A stretch of 64,000 nucleotides of DNA from Brevibacillus laterosporus DSM 25 (lineage in GTDB: Bacteria > Bacillota > Bacilli > Brevibacillales > Brevibacillaceae), in the NCBI RefSeq assembly GCF_002706795.1, contig NZ_CP017705.1:4935501-4999500 (forward strand), given 5' to 3'. Below the pieces are notes generated by a model. The model did not search any database. It was not told the DNA's origin and was given only the letters and a program-made list of their open reading frames with translations. The position numbers were made by a program, and so were the translations under genes. Shown here one piece after another: positions 54,653 through 62,281 of this stretch (positions are counted from its first letter, which is position 1; each line of letters starts with the position of its first letter).

Positions 54653-54986
54653 ATTGCTGCACCTCTTGTTAGAAATTATAGTTTTAGGGATAAAAAATAC
54701 TATGATTGCTTACTTATGTAGATGCTACCAGCATGTTGCAGAGTTTGACTGTATGTTTAGGAAAAATGACGCGCGTTAATCTATGATTTATGGGATTTCT
54801 GTCTAGAGATGTAGGAATTGCTTGTGGATGGAAAGAGCGTTATTTATGCAGATAAATCAATAGGATATGAGAAAAAATTTTTGTGTACATGAATCTATAA
54901 ATCTACCAAATATGTACCATCACCTCTTTTACTCAAGGATAATTGAAACGGTTGTATGCTACCATACTCGATCTCCTTCCTTAGTG

Positions 54987-55000
54987 AACAATATATTGTT
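54987..55000. promoter_or_regulatory. Perfect 14-bp palindrome AACAATATATTGTT in the NRPS leader
   Basis: Self-complementary AT-rich site about 340 bp upstream of the NRPS 1 start and about 70 bp downstream of the candidate transcription start. A possible operator for a dimeric regulator; protein unknown. Confidence 0.35.
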
Positions 55001-55074
55001 GCATCAGCAAACCTTTAACCTTATTCATATATTGCATAAAAATATTATTTAAGAAAATTGAACATTTACGACTC

Positions 55075-55103
55075 ATTATACCATATCAGTATTATTCTTC
55101 CAT
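55075..55103 (-). promoter_or_regulatory. Candidate internal promoter for the NRPS genes
   Basis: On the minus strand TGGTATAAT (extended -10, TATAAT at 55075-55080) with a weak -35 ATGGAA (55098-55103) at 17 nt. It would give the NRPS genes their own start with an untranslated leader of about 415 nt. Confidence 0.4.
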
Positions 55104-55195
55104 TGAAGTTTTTGTAAATTCTATGAACGTCAATATGTACTTCTGTAAATTTCATAATGAAGAGTACAAGGTGCCCTATTAATGATCGTACTATA

Positions 55196-56986
55196 CTAAT
55201 GGATAGGGATTGCTTTGTTAGAACTTGTTTCCCCTGCAAATAAACGTAAGTATGGTCCCTCTTTCGCTTTCATCTCATTTGGTGACCCATGATCCACAAT
55301 AGACCCCTGCTCCATAACAAAAATGACATCCGCTATTTCTGCTGTTTGCATTTGATGTGTTACGATCATGACGGTGCGTTGATCCTTCAATGAACGAATC
55401 GCATCACGAACACACGTTTCCGAATGTGAATCCAGAGCAGACGTAGGCTCATCAAACAAAACAATCGGAGATTTCGATACTAAAGCACGCGCAATGGCGA
55501 TTCTCTGGCGTTGACCTCCTGATAAACGTACGTTATCCTCTCCAATTCGTGTTTTGTATCCATCAGGTAGCTCCAGAATAAATTCGTGAGCAAATGCAGC
55601 TTTTGCTGCTTCAATAAGTTCCCCTTCCTCTGCATCCGGCCTCCCGAATCTAATATTCTCTTCGATCGTTCCTTCAAATAAATGCGGATCCTGTGGAACA
55701 TATGCTATCAATTCTCTCACCTGCGTAAGCGTGTGAGTTTTTGCATTTTTAGCGAAGAAATAGATGTCGCCTTTCGCAGGGGGATAAAACCCTAATAGCG
55801 CTTTTAGTAACGTACTTTTCCCAGAACCACTTGTTCCCACAACTGCAGCTAATTCACCTACTCTAACTGACAGAGTGACATGATTTAATATCTGGTCCAT
55901 ACCACGTTGTAAAACAACATCCTGTAGCGAAAATGCTTCTATAGATGAGGAATTTTTCACATAATCTAACTGTTGCTGGGGTGTTTTATCAGTAATGACC
56001 AGATCGATTTCTTCAACTGGTTGGTTCAACAATCCGTAGACTCTAGCTGAGCCTGATAAGGAATGCTGTAGGGAAGCAATAATTCTGCCAAACTCCAAAA
56101 AAATAAACACCATAGTCGTCTGTAACTGCACCAATTGCCCTAAAACACCTAGTTCATTTTTAGAATATATAAACAGCCCAACTACTAACATACCGCCAAA
56201 CATAACAAAACTAAACAAAAAATTGATAGCATCTAATAATCCAGTCTTAAAACCTTGACTATTTGCGGTTTGGGTTAACTCCTTATTTGTATCAGCTATA
56301 TCCTCTCTAACTACTTTCCCAGCAGAGAATGTTTTAATAATAGGCAATCCTTCTATGAATCCAGCAATTTTTGCAGTTATTTCCCCTAATTTTGCCTGAA
56401 GCCGATCATTTGTCTCCCTTAATGGCTGAACAAAACGCACATTAACAAAAGTGATACCAATACCTAACACAATAAAGATTAAAGAAAATCGCCAATCCAT
56501 GATCAACATCGTGGTAGTCACCATAATCAAAGTCATCGCATTTTGTAAAATATTGCGCATACTCTCTCCGTATGCCTCTTCCATGTTGTGTGCGTCGTTA
56601 ATGATACGAGATACCATTTCCCCAGGGTGATTAGCTTCAAAATAGGGAACGGGTAGCCTCGTAAGATGTTCGTACAGTGTTACTCTTATATCAGCCATTG
56701 TCTTCTTAATGATTCGTTGTAGACTGTAGTGGATGATAGGAACAACTGCACTAAATAAAAGAAAGGTTAGACTAATCAGGATAGCTGACCGGATCAATTG
56801 CTCTAAACTACCATTGACTGATGCTGTAATTAATTCATTGAGCGCAAAACTGATTGCTACTGGTAATGCTCCCATAATGGTACAGTCGGCCAGTAATGCG
56901 AAAAGATAGGCTCGACGTCGCGATTTTAGAAATACTAGCATATCCTTCCATTCTGAATAGGCTTTTTGAAATCCTTGTAATTCCAT
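55196..56986 (-). CDS. ABC exporter with fused TM and ATPase domains (second subunit of likely heterodimer)
   Basis: A 596-residue type I ABC exporter half-molecule: six transmembrane helices in residues 25-310, then the nucleotide-binding domain. That domain has Walker A GTSGSGKST (384-392), Q-loop YVPQDP (429-434), signature LSGGQ (488-492), Walker B with Glu513 and switch His544, so the ATPase site looks fully catalytic. There is no N-terminal C39 peptidase domain, in keeping with a nonribosomal substrate. GGGAGG lies 6 nt before the ATG, and the gene starts 14 bp after the other exporter gene, so they form one unit and probably a heterodimer in the cytoplasmic membrane. Export of the lipopeptide, and thereby self-protection, is inferred from position. 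Confidence 0.9.
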   Translation of the reverse strand: MELQGFQKAYSEWKDMLVFLKSRRRAYLFALLADCTIMGALPVAISFALNELITASVNGSLEQLIRSAILISLTFLLFSAVVPIIHYSLQRIIKKTMADIRVTLYEHLTRLPVPYFEANHPGEMVSRIINDAHNMEEAYGESMRNILQNAMTLIMVTTTMLIMDWRFSLIFIVLGIGITFVNVRFVQPLRETNDRLQAKLGEITAKIAGFIEGLPIIKTFSAGKVVREDIADTNKELTQTANSQGFKTGLLDAINFLFSFVMFGGMLVVGLFIYSKNELGVLGQLVQLQTTMVFIFLEFGRIIASLQHSLSGSARVYGLLNQPVEEIDLVITDKTPQQQLDYVKNSSSIEAFSLQDVVLQRGMDQILNHVTLSVRVGELAAVVGTSGSGKSTLLKALLGFYPPAKGDIYFFAKNAKTHTLTQVRELIAYVPQDPHLFEGTIEENIRFGRPDAEEGELIEAAKAAFAHEFILELPDGYKTRIGEDNVRLSGGQRQRIAIARALVSKSPIVLFDEPTSALDSHSETCVRDAIRSLKDQRTVMIVTHQMQTAEIADVIFVMEQGSIVDHGSPNEMKAKEGPYLRLFAGETSSNKAIPIH

Positions 56987-57000
56987 GGTATTCCTCCCAT

Positions 57001-58797
57001 TTACTCCACTGAAAAACTAGGTTGCATGAGATGGTGATGCTCAATCTGTGGATTATAGAGCTTCCGATACAATCCATTTACGTCCATTAATTCGCGATGG
57101 GTTCCCCGTTCTACAATATTTCCACGATCCAACACCCAGATTTCATCACAATGTCGAATGGAAGAAAAGCGATGTGCTACCATCACAACCGTCTTTTTTT
57201 CTAAAAGCTTTTTAAGTCCTTCTTGGAACAAAAGCTCTGACTGAGCATCCAAAGCTGAAGTAGGCTCGTCCATGACAATAAAAGGTGCATTCTTAATAAA
57301 GGCGCGTGCAATGGCTATCCGTTGCTTTTGACCACCGGATAATTGGAAGCCTCCCTCACCAACCACAGTTTGATAGCCCTGAGACAACCCCGAAATAAAT
57401 TTATGTGCATTCGCCAATTTCGCAGCTTCTACAATTTCACCTAGGGTTGCATCTTCTTTTCCGAAGGCAATATTTTCGGCAATTGACTTAGAAAAAAGAA
57501 AGACATCCTGTGGTACATAAGCAATGAAAGATCGTAACAAAGCGGCATCCCAATCTTGTGAATAGGAATGATCGTCTTTGACCTGGTAATGGCCCGTATT
57601 TGGAACATAAAGGCCACAAAGTAGTTTCACAATCGTTGATTTGCCACCTCCACTTGGTCCAACAAGCGCAATATGCCTACCTGTTTTTAATTCAAAATGT
57701 AAATTATGTAGAACTGGAGGTTTTTGTCCATCATATGTAAAGGAGATTCGTTCAAACTGCAAGCAAAGGTCTTTGGATAAGTAATGTTTTGGTACGGAAC
57801 CTATGGAAAGGATTTTCTCTTCAGGCAACGATAAAATTTCCCCCGTACGTCTATACGACCCGAGTGCTTGTTGAAATTGAATAATTAAGTCAGGAATAAC
57901 CGAAACAGGCTGTATAATATGTCCCAAGAAATAAACAAAGGCAATTAACTCCTCTGCTTTCAATTCTTGATGAGCGATTAGGTAAGCTCCATACAGAATA
58001 CAAAATACCAAAGGACTTGACATAAATATAATATGAAGGGGATTTAGCCAAGCATGTCTACGTTCAATCTGTAGACTCTTTTGTAACATTTGTTCGATTG
58101 CCATTTTGAATTTCCGAAAGAAAGATTCATATAAATGAAACACTTTGATGATTGGAATTCCTGAGATAGTGTCCTTCATAATAGAGGCTGTACGACCGAC
58201 CTGTTGTTGTAGTTCGTAGGAGTAGGCATTTAGAGGTTTACTTATCAAAGCTGCAAAAAGTAATGCAAAAGGAACTAAAGACAAGCTAAAAAGGATAAGT
58301 TTCCAGTTAACCAAAAAGAGGTATATAAAAGCAGCAATAAACATTAGCGGCTCTATGATTAGCTTTGGAAAATGTTCTGTCAAAAAACGTTGCACAATTG
58401 TTAAATCGTTAGAAAATCGGGATAAAAGATCACCCGTGTTATATTTTTCTACAGAGGAAAAAGCTGCATGTTCTAATTTTTCAGCAAAACGATTTCGTAA
58501 ATCTCTTATAATGGAGGAACTGAATTTCGTAGATATCCATTTCACAAAGAAGTGTGAAACCATTCCGATAACGACACATATTCCAAACACATACAATAAG
58601 ATGCTCATACGATCCTGAGTGTCATTCATAGAATAAGAGACCATCTGCTGAATATTGTATCCAATCACAACTTCTACAAGAACAGCTACAATGCTACAGA
58701 TCACAATTAAAAGTAGAAAATACCAGTATGTAAAAATTGTTGCTACTATTTTTCCCCACATTGATTCTTGTACTTGACTACGTATTCGTTTTAACAA
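57001..58797 (-). CDS. ABC exporter with fused TM and ATPase domains (first subunit of likely heterodimer)
   Basis: A 598-residue type I ABC exporter half-molecule: six transmembrane helices (about 20-310) and a nucleotide-binding domain with Walker A GPSGGGKST (380-388), Q-loop YVPQDV, signature LSGGQ (486-490), Walker B Glu511 and His542. All catalytic residues are present, unlike many heterodimeric exporters in which one site is degenerate. The start codon is TTG, with GAGGAG placed about 8 nt upstream. It is the first gene of the operon and lies 14 bp before its partner. It resembles exporters of the MsbA/BmrA/LmrA type; the likely cargo is the acyl-peptide made by the NRPS genes that follow. 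Confidence 0.9.
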   Translation of the reverse strand: MLKRIRSQVQESMWGKIVATIFTYWYFLLLIVICSIVAVLVEVVIGYNIQQMVSYSMNDTQDRMSILLYVFGICVVIGMVSHFFVKWISTKFSSSIIRDLRNRFAEKLEHAAFSSVEKYNTGDLLSRFSNDLTIVQRFLTEHFPKLIIEPLMFIAAFIYLFLVNWKLILFSLSLVPFALLFAALISKPLNAYSYELQQQVGRTASIMKDTISGIPIIKVFHLYESFFRKFKMAIEQMLQKSLQIERRHAWLNPLHIIFMSSPLVFCILYGAYLIAHQELKAEELIAFVYFLGHIIQPVSVIPDLIIQFQQALGSYRRTGEILSLPEEKILSIGSVPKHYLSKDLCLQFERISFTYDGQKPPVLHNLHFELKTGRHIALVGPSGGGKSTIVKLLCGLYVPNTGHYQVKDDHSYSQDWDAALLRSFIAYVPQDVFLFSKSIAENIAFGKEDATLGEIVEAAKLANAHKFISGLSQGYQTVVGEGGFQLSGGQKQRIAIARAFIKNAPFIVMDEPTSALDAQSELLFQEGLKKLLEKKTVVMVAHRFSSIRHCDEIWVLDRGNIVERGTHRELMDVNGLYRKLYNPQIEHHHLMQPSFSVE

Positions 58798-58833
58798 GTT
58801 GTTCTCTCCTCAAGATTCCCTTGATTTTTGTTA

Positions 58834-58862
58834 TCCATAAATAAGAGTACACTATTTTTCAA
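58834..58862 (-). promoter_or_regulatory. Candidate promoter of the exporter-NRPS operon
   Basis: On the minus strand TTGAAA (58857-58862), 17 nt, then a poor -10 TATGGA (58834-58839). The -10 is weak, so activation or another start is possible. Confidence 0.3.
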
Positions 58863-58967
58863 TTCTTGTTTAGTTAATTTTTTACAAAGTTTCTTCAATT
58901 TTTAATTTAAGCAATTTTTTATACTTGCATTTCATTCCCTTTAAGGCAGGATTATTAGTGAAAATAC

Positions 58968-58996
58968 TTAACCATATGGTAGTCAGCTTGTATAAT
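58968..58996 (+). promoter_or_regulatory. Sigma-A promoter of a small divergent transcript
   Basis: TTAACC (58968-58973), a 17-nt spacer and a perfect TATAAT (58991-58996), 35 bp before the 19-codon ORF. It points away from the exporter-NRPS operon. Confidence 0.6.
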
Positions 58997-59030
58997 TGTA
59001 AACTAGGCAACTCAGATTAAGGAGAGGGCT

Positions 59031-59090
59031 ATGAAAAAGAGGATTGCTTTATTTTATACAAGTGCACTTTTATATGAATATAGTGCCTGA
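59031..59090 (+). CDS. 19-residue small ORF of unknown function
   Basis: Reads MKKRIALFYTSALLYEYSA, a basic N-terminus followed by a hydrophobic stretch. It has a very good ribosome-binding site (AAGGAG 6 nt before ATG), a promoter 35 bp upstream and a terminator-like hairpin about 90 bp after its stop, which together make a transcript of about 200 nt. It could be a small membrane peptide, a leader peptide, a regulatory RNA with an incidental ORF, or the remaining 5' end of a decayed gene. I do not recognise it. Confidence 0.45.
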   Translation: MKKRIALFYTSALLYEYSA

Positions 59091-59177
59091 ACAGTCTATC
59101 GGATGTTAACAAAATAATTTGACATGCCAAGAAAAGCTCGGCCACAATACCAAGCTTCTCGACGTTACTAAACCTTC

Positions 59178-59201
59178 ACGAGCCTGCTGGGGCTTGTTTT
59201 A
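59178..59201 (+). terminator. Terminator-like hairpin after the small divergent ORF
   Basis: ACGAGCC (59178-59184) pairs with GGCTTGT (59191-59197) with one G-U pair and a 6-nt loop, followed by TTTTAT. It is modest in strength. Confidence 0.55.
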
Positions 59202-59225
59202 TCATGCATGCTTCAAATCATACTT

Positions 59226-59417
59226 CTACTTATAAAAGAAATAAAAGAAAATTCCCAAAAAAATAACGGTACATATTACATAAAACATTGTTAATCTTGT
59301 CAGATTTCTTTTTGTCTTCGTACCATAATTTTGATCTTTTGGCTTTATCCCTACCATGATAGTCCCAATAGCAGCTACCAAAACGATCAAAAAAATGAAA
59401 GGTATGAGGTAAGTCAT
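59226..59417 (-). CDS. Small membrane protein of unknown function (63 aa)
   Basis: I chose the ATG at 59417, 9 nt after GAAAGAG; a TTG at 59426 would sit directly on that site. The protein has two predicted transmembrane helices (about residues 3-24 and 43-62) joined by a short lysine-rich loop (KPKDQNYGTKTKRN) that is probably cytoplasmic. It has no enzymatic motif. It lies alone between the NRPS locus and the acetyltransferase gene. Function unknown. Confidence 0.65.
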   Translation of the reverse strand: MTYLIPFIFLIVLVAAIGTIMVGIKPKDQNYGTKTKRNLTRLTMFYVICTVIFLGIFFYFFYK

Positions 59418-59531
59418 TATTTTCAACTCTTTCTACCGTTTTATTTATCATACCTCATGATGGTAATAATAGAGACCATCCACTTTGCGTTTATTTTGCC
59501 CATCCACTTCATTAAGCTTTGTTGTTATTTG

Positions 59532-60071
59532 TTATTCATGATTTTTGTGTTCGAGTAGCCAGCAATCCCTTAATTCCCCTTCATGCCATTCGTGTTTCGG
59601 CAGTAATTTCACCTTTTCGAAACCACAACTTACGTAGCAACGAATCGCCCGCTCGTTCCATGTTTGAGGGTCCATAACTACCCTATCTGCTCCTTTTTCC
59701 TTATGTAAATATTCCACCATTGCCCGAACGAGTAGTCTGCCCATGCCACTGTTCCATCTCTCAGGCTCTCCAATAAATTGATCTGTTCCATAAACAACTT
59801 CTGTGTCGGTGTAGCCATAATCAAGTTTGGTTTCCTCATCAACCAAGTAAAACTGTATATATCCGATTGCTTGTCCATCATATTCAACGATACAACGGGT
59901 CTCTTCTCCATTGTCATCATAAAACTTTTGCGATACTTTACTTACATCATGAGGATTGTCTCTTCCCTCATAGTATTCTAATACAATCGGGTTTGTGAGC
60001 CATCTTACAAGCCATTCTTTATGTTCCTCTGCTAGTTTCCTAACAACTATTTTTCCGTTTTGAAAAATCAT
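59532..60071 (-). CDS. GNAT-family N-acetyltransferase, similar to aminoglycoside 6'-N-acetyltransferases
   Basis: A 179-residue cytoplasmic acetyltransferase using acetyl-CoA. The pattern YGTDQFIG...GMGRLLVRAMVEYL...DPQTWNERAIRCYVSCGF matches the layout of AAC(6')-Ib-like proteins: the substrate-side YGTDQ segment, the acetyl-CoA-binding GxG-like loop and the RAIRCYxxxGF helix. Aminoglycosides are thus a plausible substrate, but other amines are equally possible. A strong GGGAGGGG site lies 6 nt before the ATG. An imperfect inverted repeat about 80 bp upstream may act in its leader. No link to the NRPS operon is seen apart from proximity. Confidence 0.85.
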   Translation of the reverse strand: MIFQNGKIVVRKLAEEHKEWLVRWLTNPIVLEYYEGRDNPHDVSKVSQKFYDDNGEETRCIVEYDGQAIGYIQFYLVDEETKLDYGYTDTEVVYGTDQFIGEPERWNSGMGRLLVRAMVEYLHKEKGADRVVMDPQTWNERAIRCYVSCGFEKVKLLPKHEWHEGELRDCWLLEHKNHE

Positions 60072-60152
60072 TCTTATCCCCTCCCACTCAAGATCATATC
60101 ATTCTTGCTGGAAAAAGGAACAATGACTGTCTTTCTTCCCAAATGAGCAGAA

Positions 60153-60193
60153 AAGAGTGAACCTGCAAATGTTTAGCCTGCATGCTCACTCTT
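60153..60193 (-). promoter_or_regulatory. Imperfect inverted repeat upstream of the acetyltransferase gene
   Basis: AAGAGTGA (60153-60160) pairs with TCACTCTT (60186-60193), with a further inner TGCA/TGCA pairing. On the minus strand the stem is followed by TTTTCTG, so it resembles a weak terminator in the leader, 82 bp before the start codon. No plus-strand gene ends here. Confidence 0.4.
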
Positions 60194-60317
60194 GCTTGCT
60201 GTTTTGCATGTTTATAAATGGAATTAAATTGCAGTTTGTATGCAATTTTTATGGAAGAAGTCGTGTCTTAGCTATAAGATGTAGGAGAGGAAATGCTACA
60301 TGTAAAGGGGAGATTAC

Positions 60318-60797
60318 ATGATAACGAAAGAAGAATTACTATCAAATTTCGAAGGGGTTCGAAAACGAACCTTGAAGTACTTGACTGTGATTCCCGAGCA
60401 ATTCATAGACTGGCGCCCAGATGATCATAAATTTTCAATTGGTGATATCGTTCGACATTTGGGTTCTACAGAATTAATGTTTTATCATGTGATCAGACAA
60501 AATGAATGGAAATATTATGGGCATGATCCTGATAAAGGCAGGACTATGAAAGAGGCTATACATTATCTACAGAATTGCCATGGTACCGTTTTAACAGGCC
60601 TTCAGCAGCTAGAGCCTGAGCAATTAACGATGAAGGTGAAAAATCTCTTAGGCTATGAAGTCAGTGCTTGGAGAATCATAATGGCAATGACTGAACATGA
60701 AATTCATCATCGAGGTCAGCTTTCTGCGTACATGCAAGCAAATCACATTGAGCCTCCACAAATATTCGGTTTGAAAATAGAGGAAGTACCGCATTAA
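60318..60797 (+). CDS. DinB-family (DfsB-like) putative metal-dependent protein
   Basis: A 159-residue four-helix-bundle protein of the DinB/YfiT type. The three metal-binding histidines are in place: His47 in IVRHLG and His127/His131 in the HxxxH of TEHEIHHRGQL. Relatives include bacillithiol or other thiol S-transferases and many proteins of unknown function; induction by DNA damage gave the family its name. GGGGAG lies 7 nt before the ATG. It is a single gene that converges on the MrfB gene with a shared terminator. Confidence 0.88.
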   Translation: MITKEELLSNFEGVRKRTLKYLTVIPEQFIDWRPDDHKFSIGDIVRHLGSTELMFYHVIRQNEWKYYGHDPDKGRTMKEAIHYLQNCHGTVLTGLQQLEPEQLTMKVKNLLGYEVSAWRIIMAMTEHEIHHRGQLSAYMQANHIEPPQIFGLKIEEVPH

Positions 60798-60804
60798 GAA
60801 AGAT

Positions 60805-60858
60805 AAAAAGACATTCCCTTCCGTACCTGTCACAACTTACTGAGGAAACGTCTTTTTT
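60805..60858. terminator. Bidirectional terminator between the DinB-family and MrfB genes
   Basis: AAAAAGAC (60805-60812) pairs with GTCTTTTTT (60850-60858), and the stem extends inward with mismatches. It lies between two convergent genes, 8 bp after one stop and 41 bp from the other. Confidence 0.7.
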
Positions 60859-60898
60859 CAAACCATGTAAATTGATAAGGTTAAATTGTAGTTCACAT

Positions 60899-62281
60899 TT
60901 ACTTTGTAACATCTTCAACAAACAAGCTCTCACTAGTCTGCCCTAGTTTCTTCTCTAATCGCAAGAGTCTTTTTTCGTACATTTCGCGTTCTGCTTTATT
61001 CCTTTGCCGCAAATATGCCGTTTTCTTTTGCCAGCGCTCGAAGGCCATTTTTGTGTATGCATATGCCTTATCATATTCTTTTAATTGATGCTCACAAATC
61101 TTGGCTGCCTCAATACAAATTTCCTCACTACCCCACTCTTTGTCTTTCATACAAGCATCATAGCAATAAAGAGCCTTACTCCACTCCTTTTGACGCTTGA
61201 ATATATGCCCCAGCGCAGCTTTTGCCCGCACGGCATAGGGATGTTTACTACGAGCCACTTCCCTATAATGAGACAGAGCCATATGCTCTGATCCGACCGC
61301 TTCATACCAACGCGCCACTTCATATCGCTCTTCCATAGACATCGTCACAGTCTCTACAGACAGTAGCATATTAGAGATATGAATATAGAGTGTAATAAGG
61401 GATAGAACATCTACTTCGTTATGCTGAAGCACGCCAGCAATATGCTCTGGATTCCGCTCTCTAACATAATCAAAATAAAGCATTGGAGCTAGTGAACCAG
61501 GTACGTCTTCCAAGCGCCTGATCCCCAGCTTTTGTTGTTCTACTATAGACAACCTACATGAAACGAGCTCATTCTTCCATAATCTTCTCGCACCATGCAA
61601 CAAATCGATATGTCCAAACACAGGCAAGGCTGGTACATCCTTTCGTACCAACGTATGTCGAGTTTTTACTTGAGGCCAGTCGAATGATTTTCCATTATAG
61701 GTAACTAATTGTTTGGACTCCTTAACATCAGCTAAAAATGACTGATACAGCGTAATTTCAGAAAAAGGGTCTGTTAAAAAATGCTGACGAACGATTATTT
61801 CATCCTGTTCCAGTTTACTATAGCCCAATAAAAAGATGGTATTTCCCACCCCACCATGTAAACCAGTTGTTTCTGTATCAAAAAAAAGTAAATCCTCCGG
61901 GCGTTTGTTAGCGATAGACAGAGGATGCTCCAAACCGCTTTCGTTCCATTTATGAATAACGTCAAGTAAAGCCGCAAATTCGTAGTTCCCATGAATCATA
62001 TCTAAGGGATAACGAACCTCTCGCACCATAGCATACTCCTCTTCGCCAAAGAATGGTTTGGCTTGAAGCCGTCGCCATGTATCTGCATAGGGAATCTGCG
62101 ATTGAGGTGTTTCATGTACACTTTGCTTACATTCGAACTCCTCTGGTTTATGTGAATTGAACACTGATATTTCGCTCTGTTTTTCTGGCTCAGCACGTTT
62201 TTCCTTTTGGTCCATATGCTCGATACTACTATCAAGCGTCAGATGCTTTTTCATCCGTTGCAATTTATTTTTAAGAGACAA
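60899..62281 (-). CDS. mrfB: MrfB/YprB exonuclease with C-terminal helical repeats
   Basis: A 460-residue protein. Residues 130-300 form a DEDDh ribonuclease H-like exonuclease: Asp135 and Glu137 in FFDTETTG, Asp201 in YNGKSFDW, His287 and Asp291 in HNEVD. The C-terminal third (from about 310) is made of helical repeats resembling TPR. In Bacillus subtilis the homologue YprB (MrfB) works with the helicase YprA (MrfA) in repair of mitomycin C damage outside the UvrABC pathway. The start is a TTG 11 bp inside the mrfA 3' end, and its ribosome-binding site is a G7 run within mrfA, so the two genes are coupled. Confidence 0.88.
   Translation of the reverse strand: MSLKNKLQRMKKHLTLDSSIEHMDQKEKRAEPEKQSEISVFNSHKPEEFECKQSVHETPQSQIPYADTWRRLQAKPFFGEEEYAMVREVRYPLDMIHGNYEFAALLDVIHKWNESGLEHPLSIANKRPEDLLFFDTETTGLHGGVGNTIFLLGYSKLEQDEIIVRQHFLTDPFSEITLYQSFLADVKESKQLVTYNGKSFDWPQVKTRHTLVRKDVPALPVFGHIDLLHGARRLWKNELVSCRLSIVEQQKLGIRRLEDVPGSLAPMLYFDYVRERNPEHIAGVLQHNEVDVLSLITLYIHISNMLLSVETVTMSMEERYEVARWYEAVGSEHMALSHYREVARSKHPYAVRAKAALGHIFKRQKEWSKALYCYDACMKDKEWGSEEICIEAAKICEHQLKEYDKAYAYTKMAFERWQKKTAYLRQRNKAEREMYEKRLLRLEKKLGQTSESLFVEDVTK

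Larger units (their letters stand above)
54653..55195 (-). other. Long leader/intergenic region between exporter and giant NRPS gene
   Basis: 543 bp with no credible gene. It holds the GAGGTG ribosome-binding site (54661-54666), a lone TATAAT at 54675-54680 without a good -35, a 14-bp palindrome at 54987-55000, and an extended -10 promoter candidate at 55075. No intrinsic terminator is obvious after the exporter stop, so read-through from the exporter genes is also possible. Confidence 0.6.

Noticed and set aside
8397-54652. Many open frames of 60-140 codons on the plus strand opposite the NRPS genes
   Set aside because: They mirror the codon pattern of the conserved NRPS motifs, recur at the same place in each module, and lack ribosome-binding sites and promoters.
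18113-54652. Long regular repeats that could suggest a tandem or CRISPR-like array
   Set aside because: The period (about 3.1 or 4.5 kb) and the encoded motifs show that they are homologous NRPS modules.
8397-54652. Laterocidine, bogorol or tyrocidine/gramicidin as the product
   Set aside because: Laterocidine has 13 residues as I recall; bogorols need a reductive release domain; tyrocidine and gramicidins have other module orders. Here there are 12 modules, the brevicidine order and a thioesterase.
54867-55052. 61-codon plus-strand frame in the NRPS leader
   Set aside because: There is no spaced ribosome-binding site, no promoter and no recognisable protein features; the composition looks like translated non-coding DNA.
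59230-59451. 73-codon minus-strand frame overlapping the small membrane protein
   Set aside because: It is the other frame of the same region; its translation lacks the clean two-helix pattern and its start has no better ribosome-binding site.
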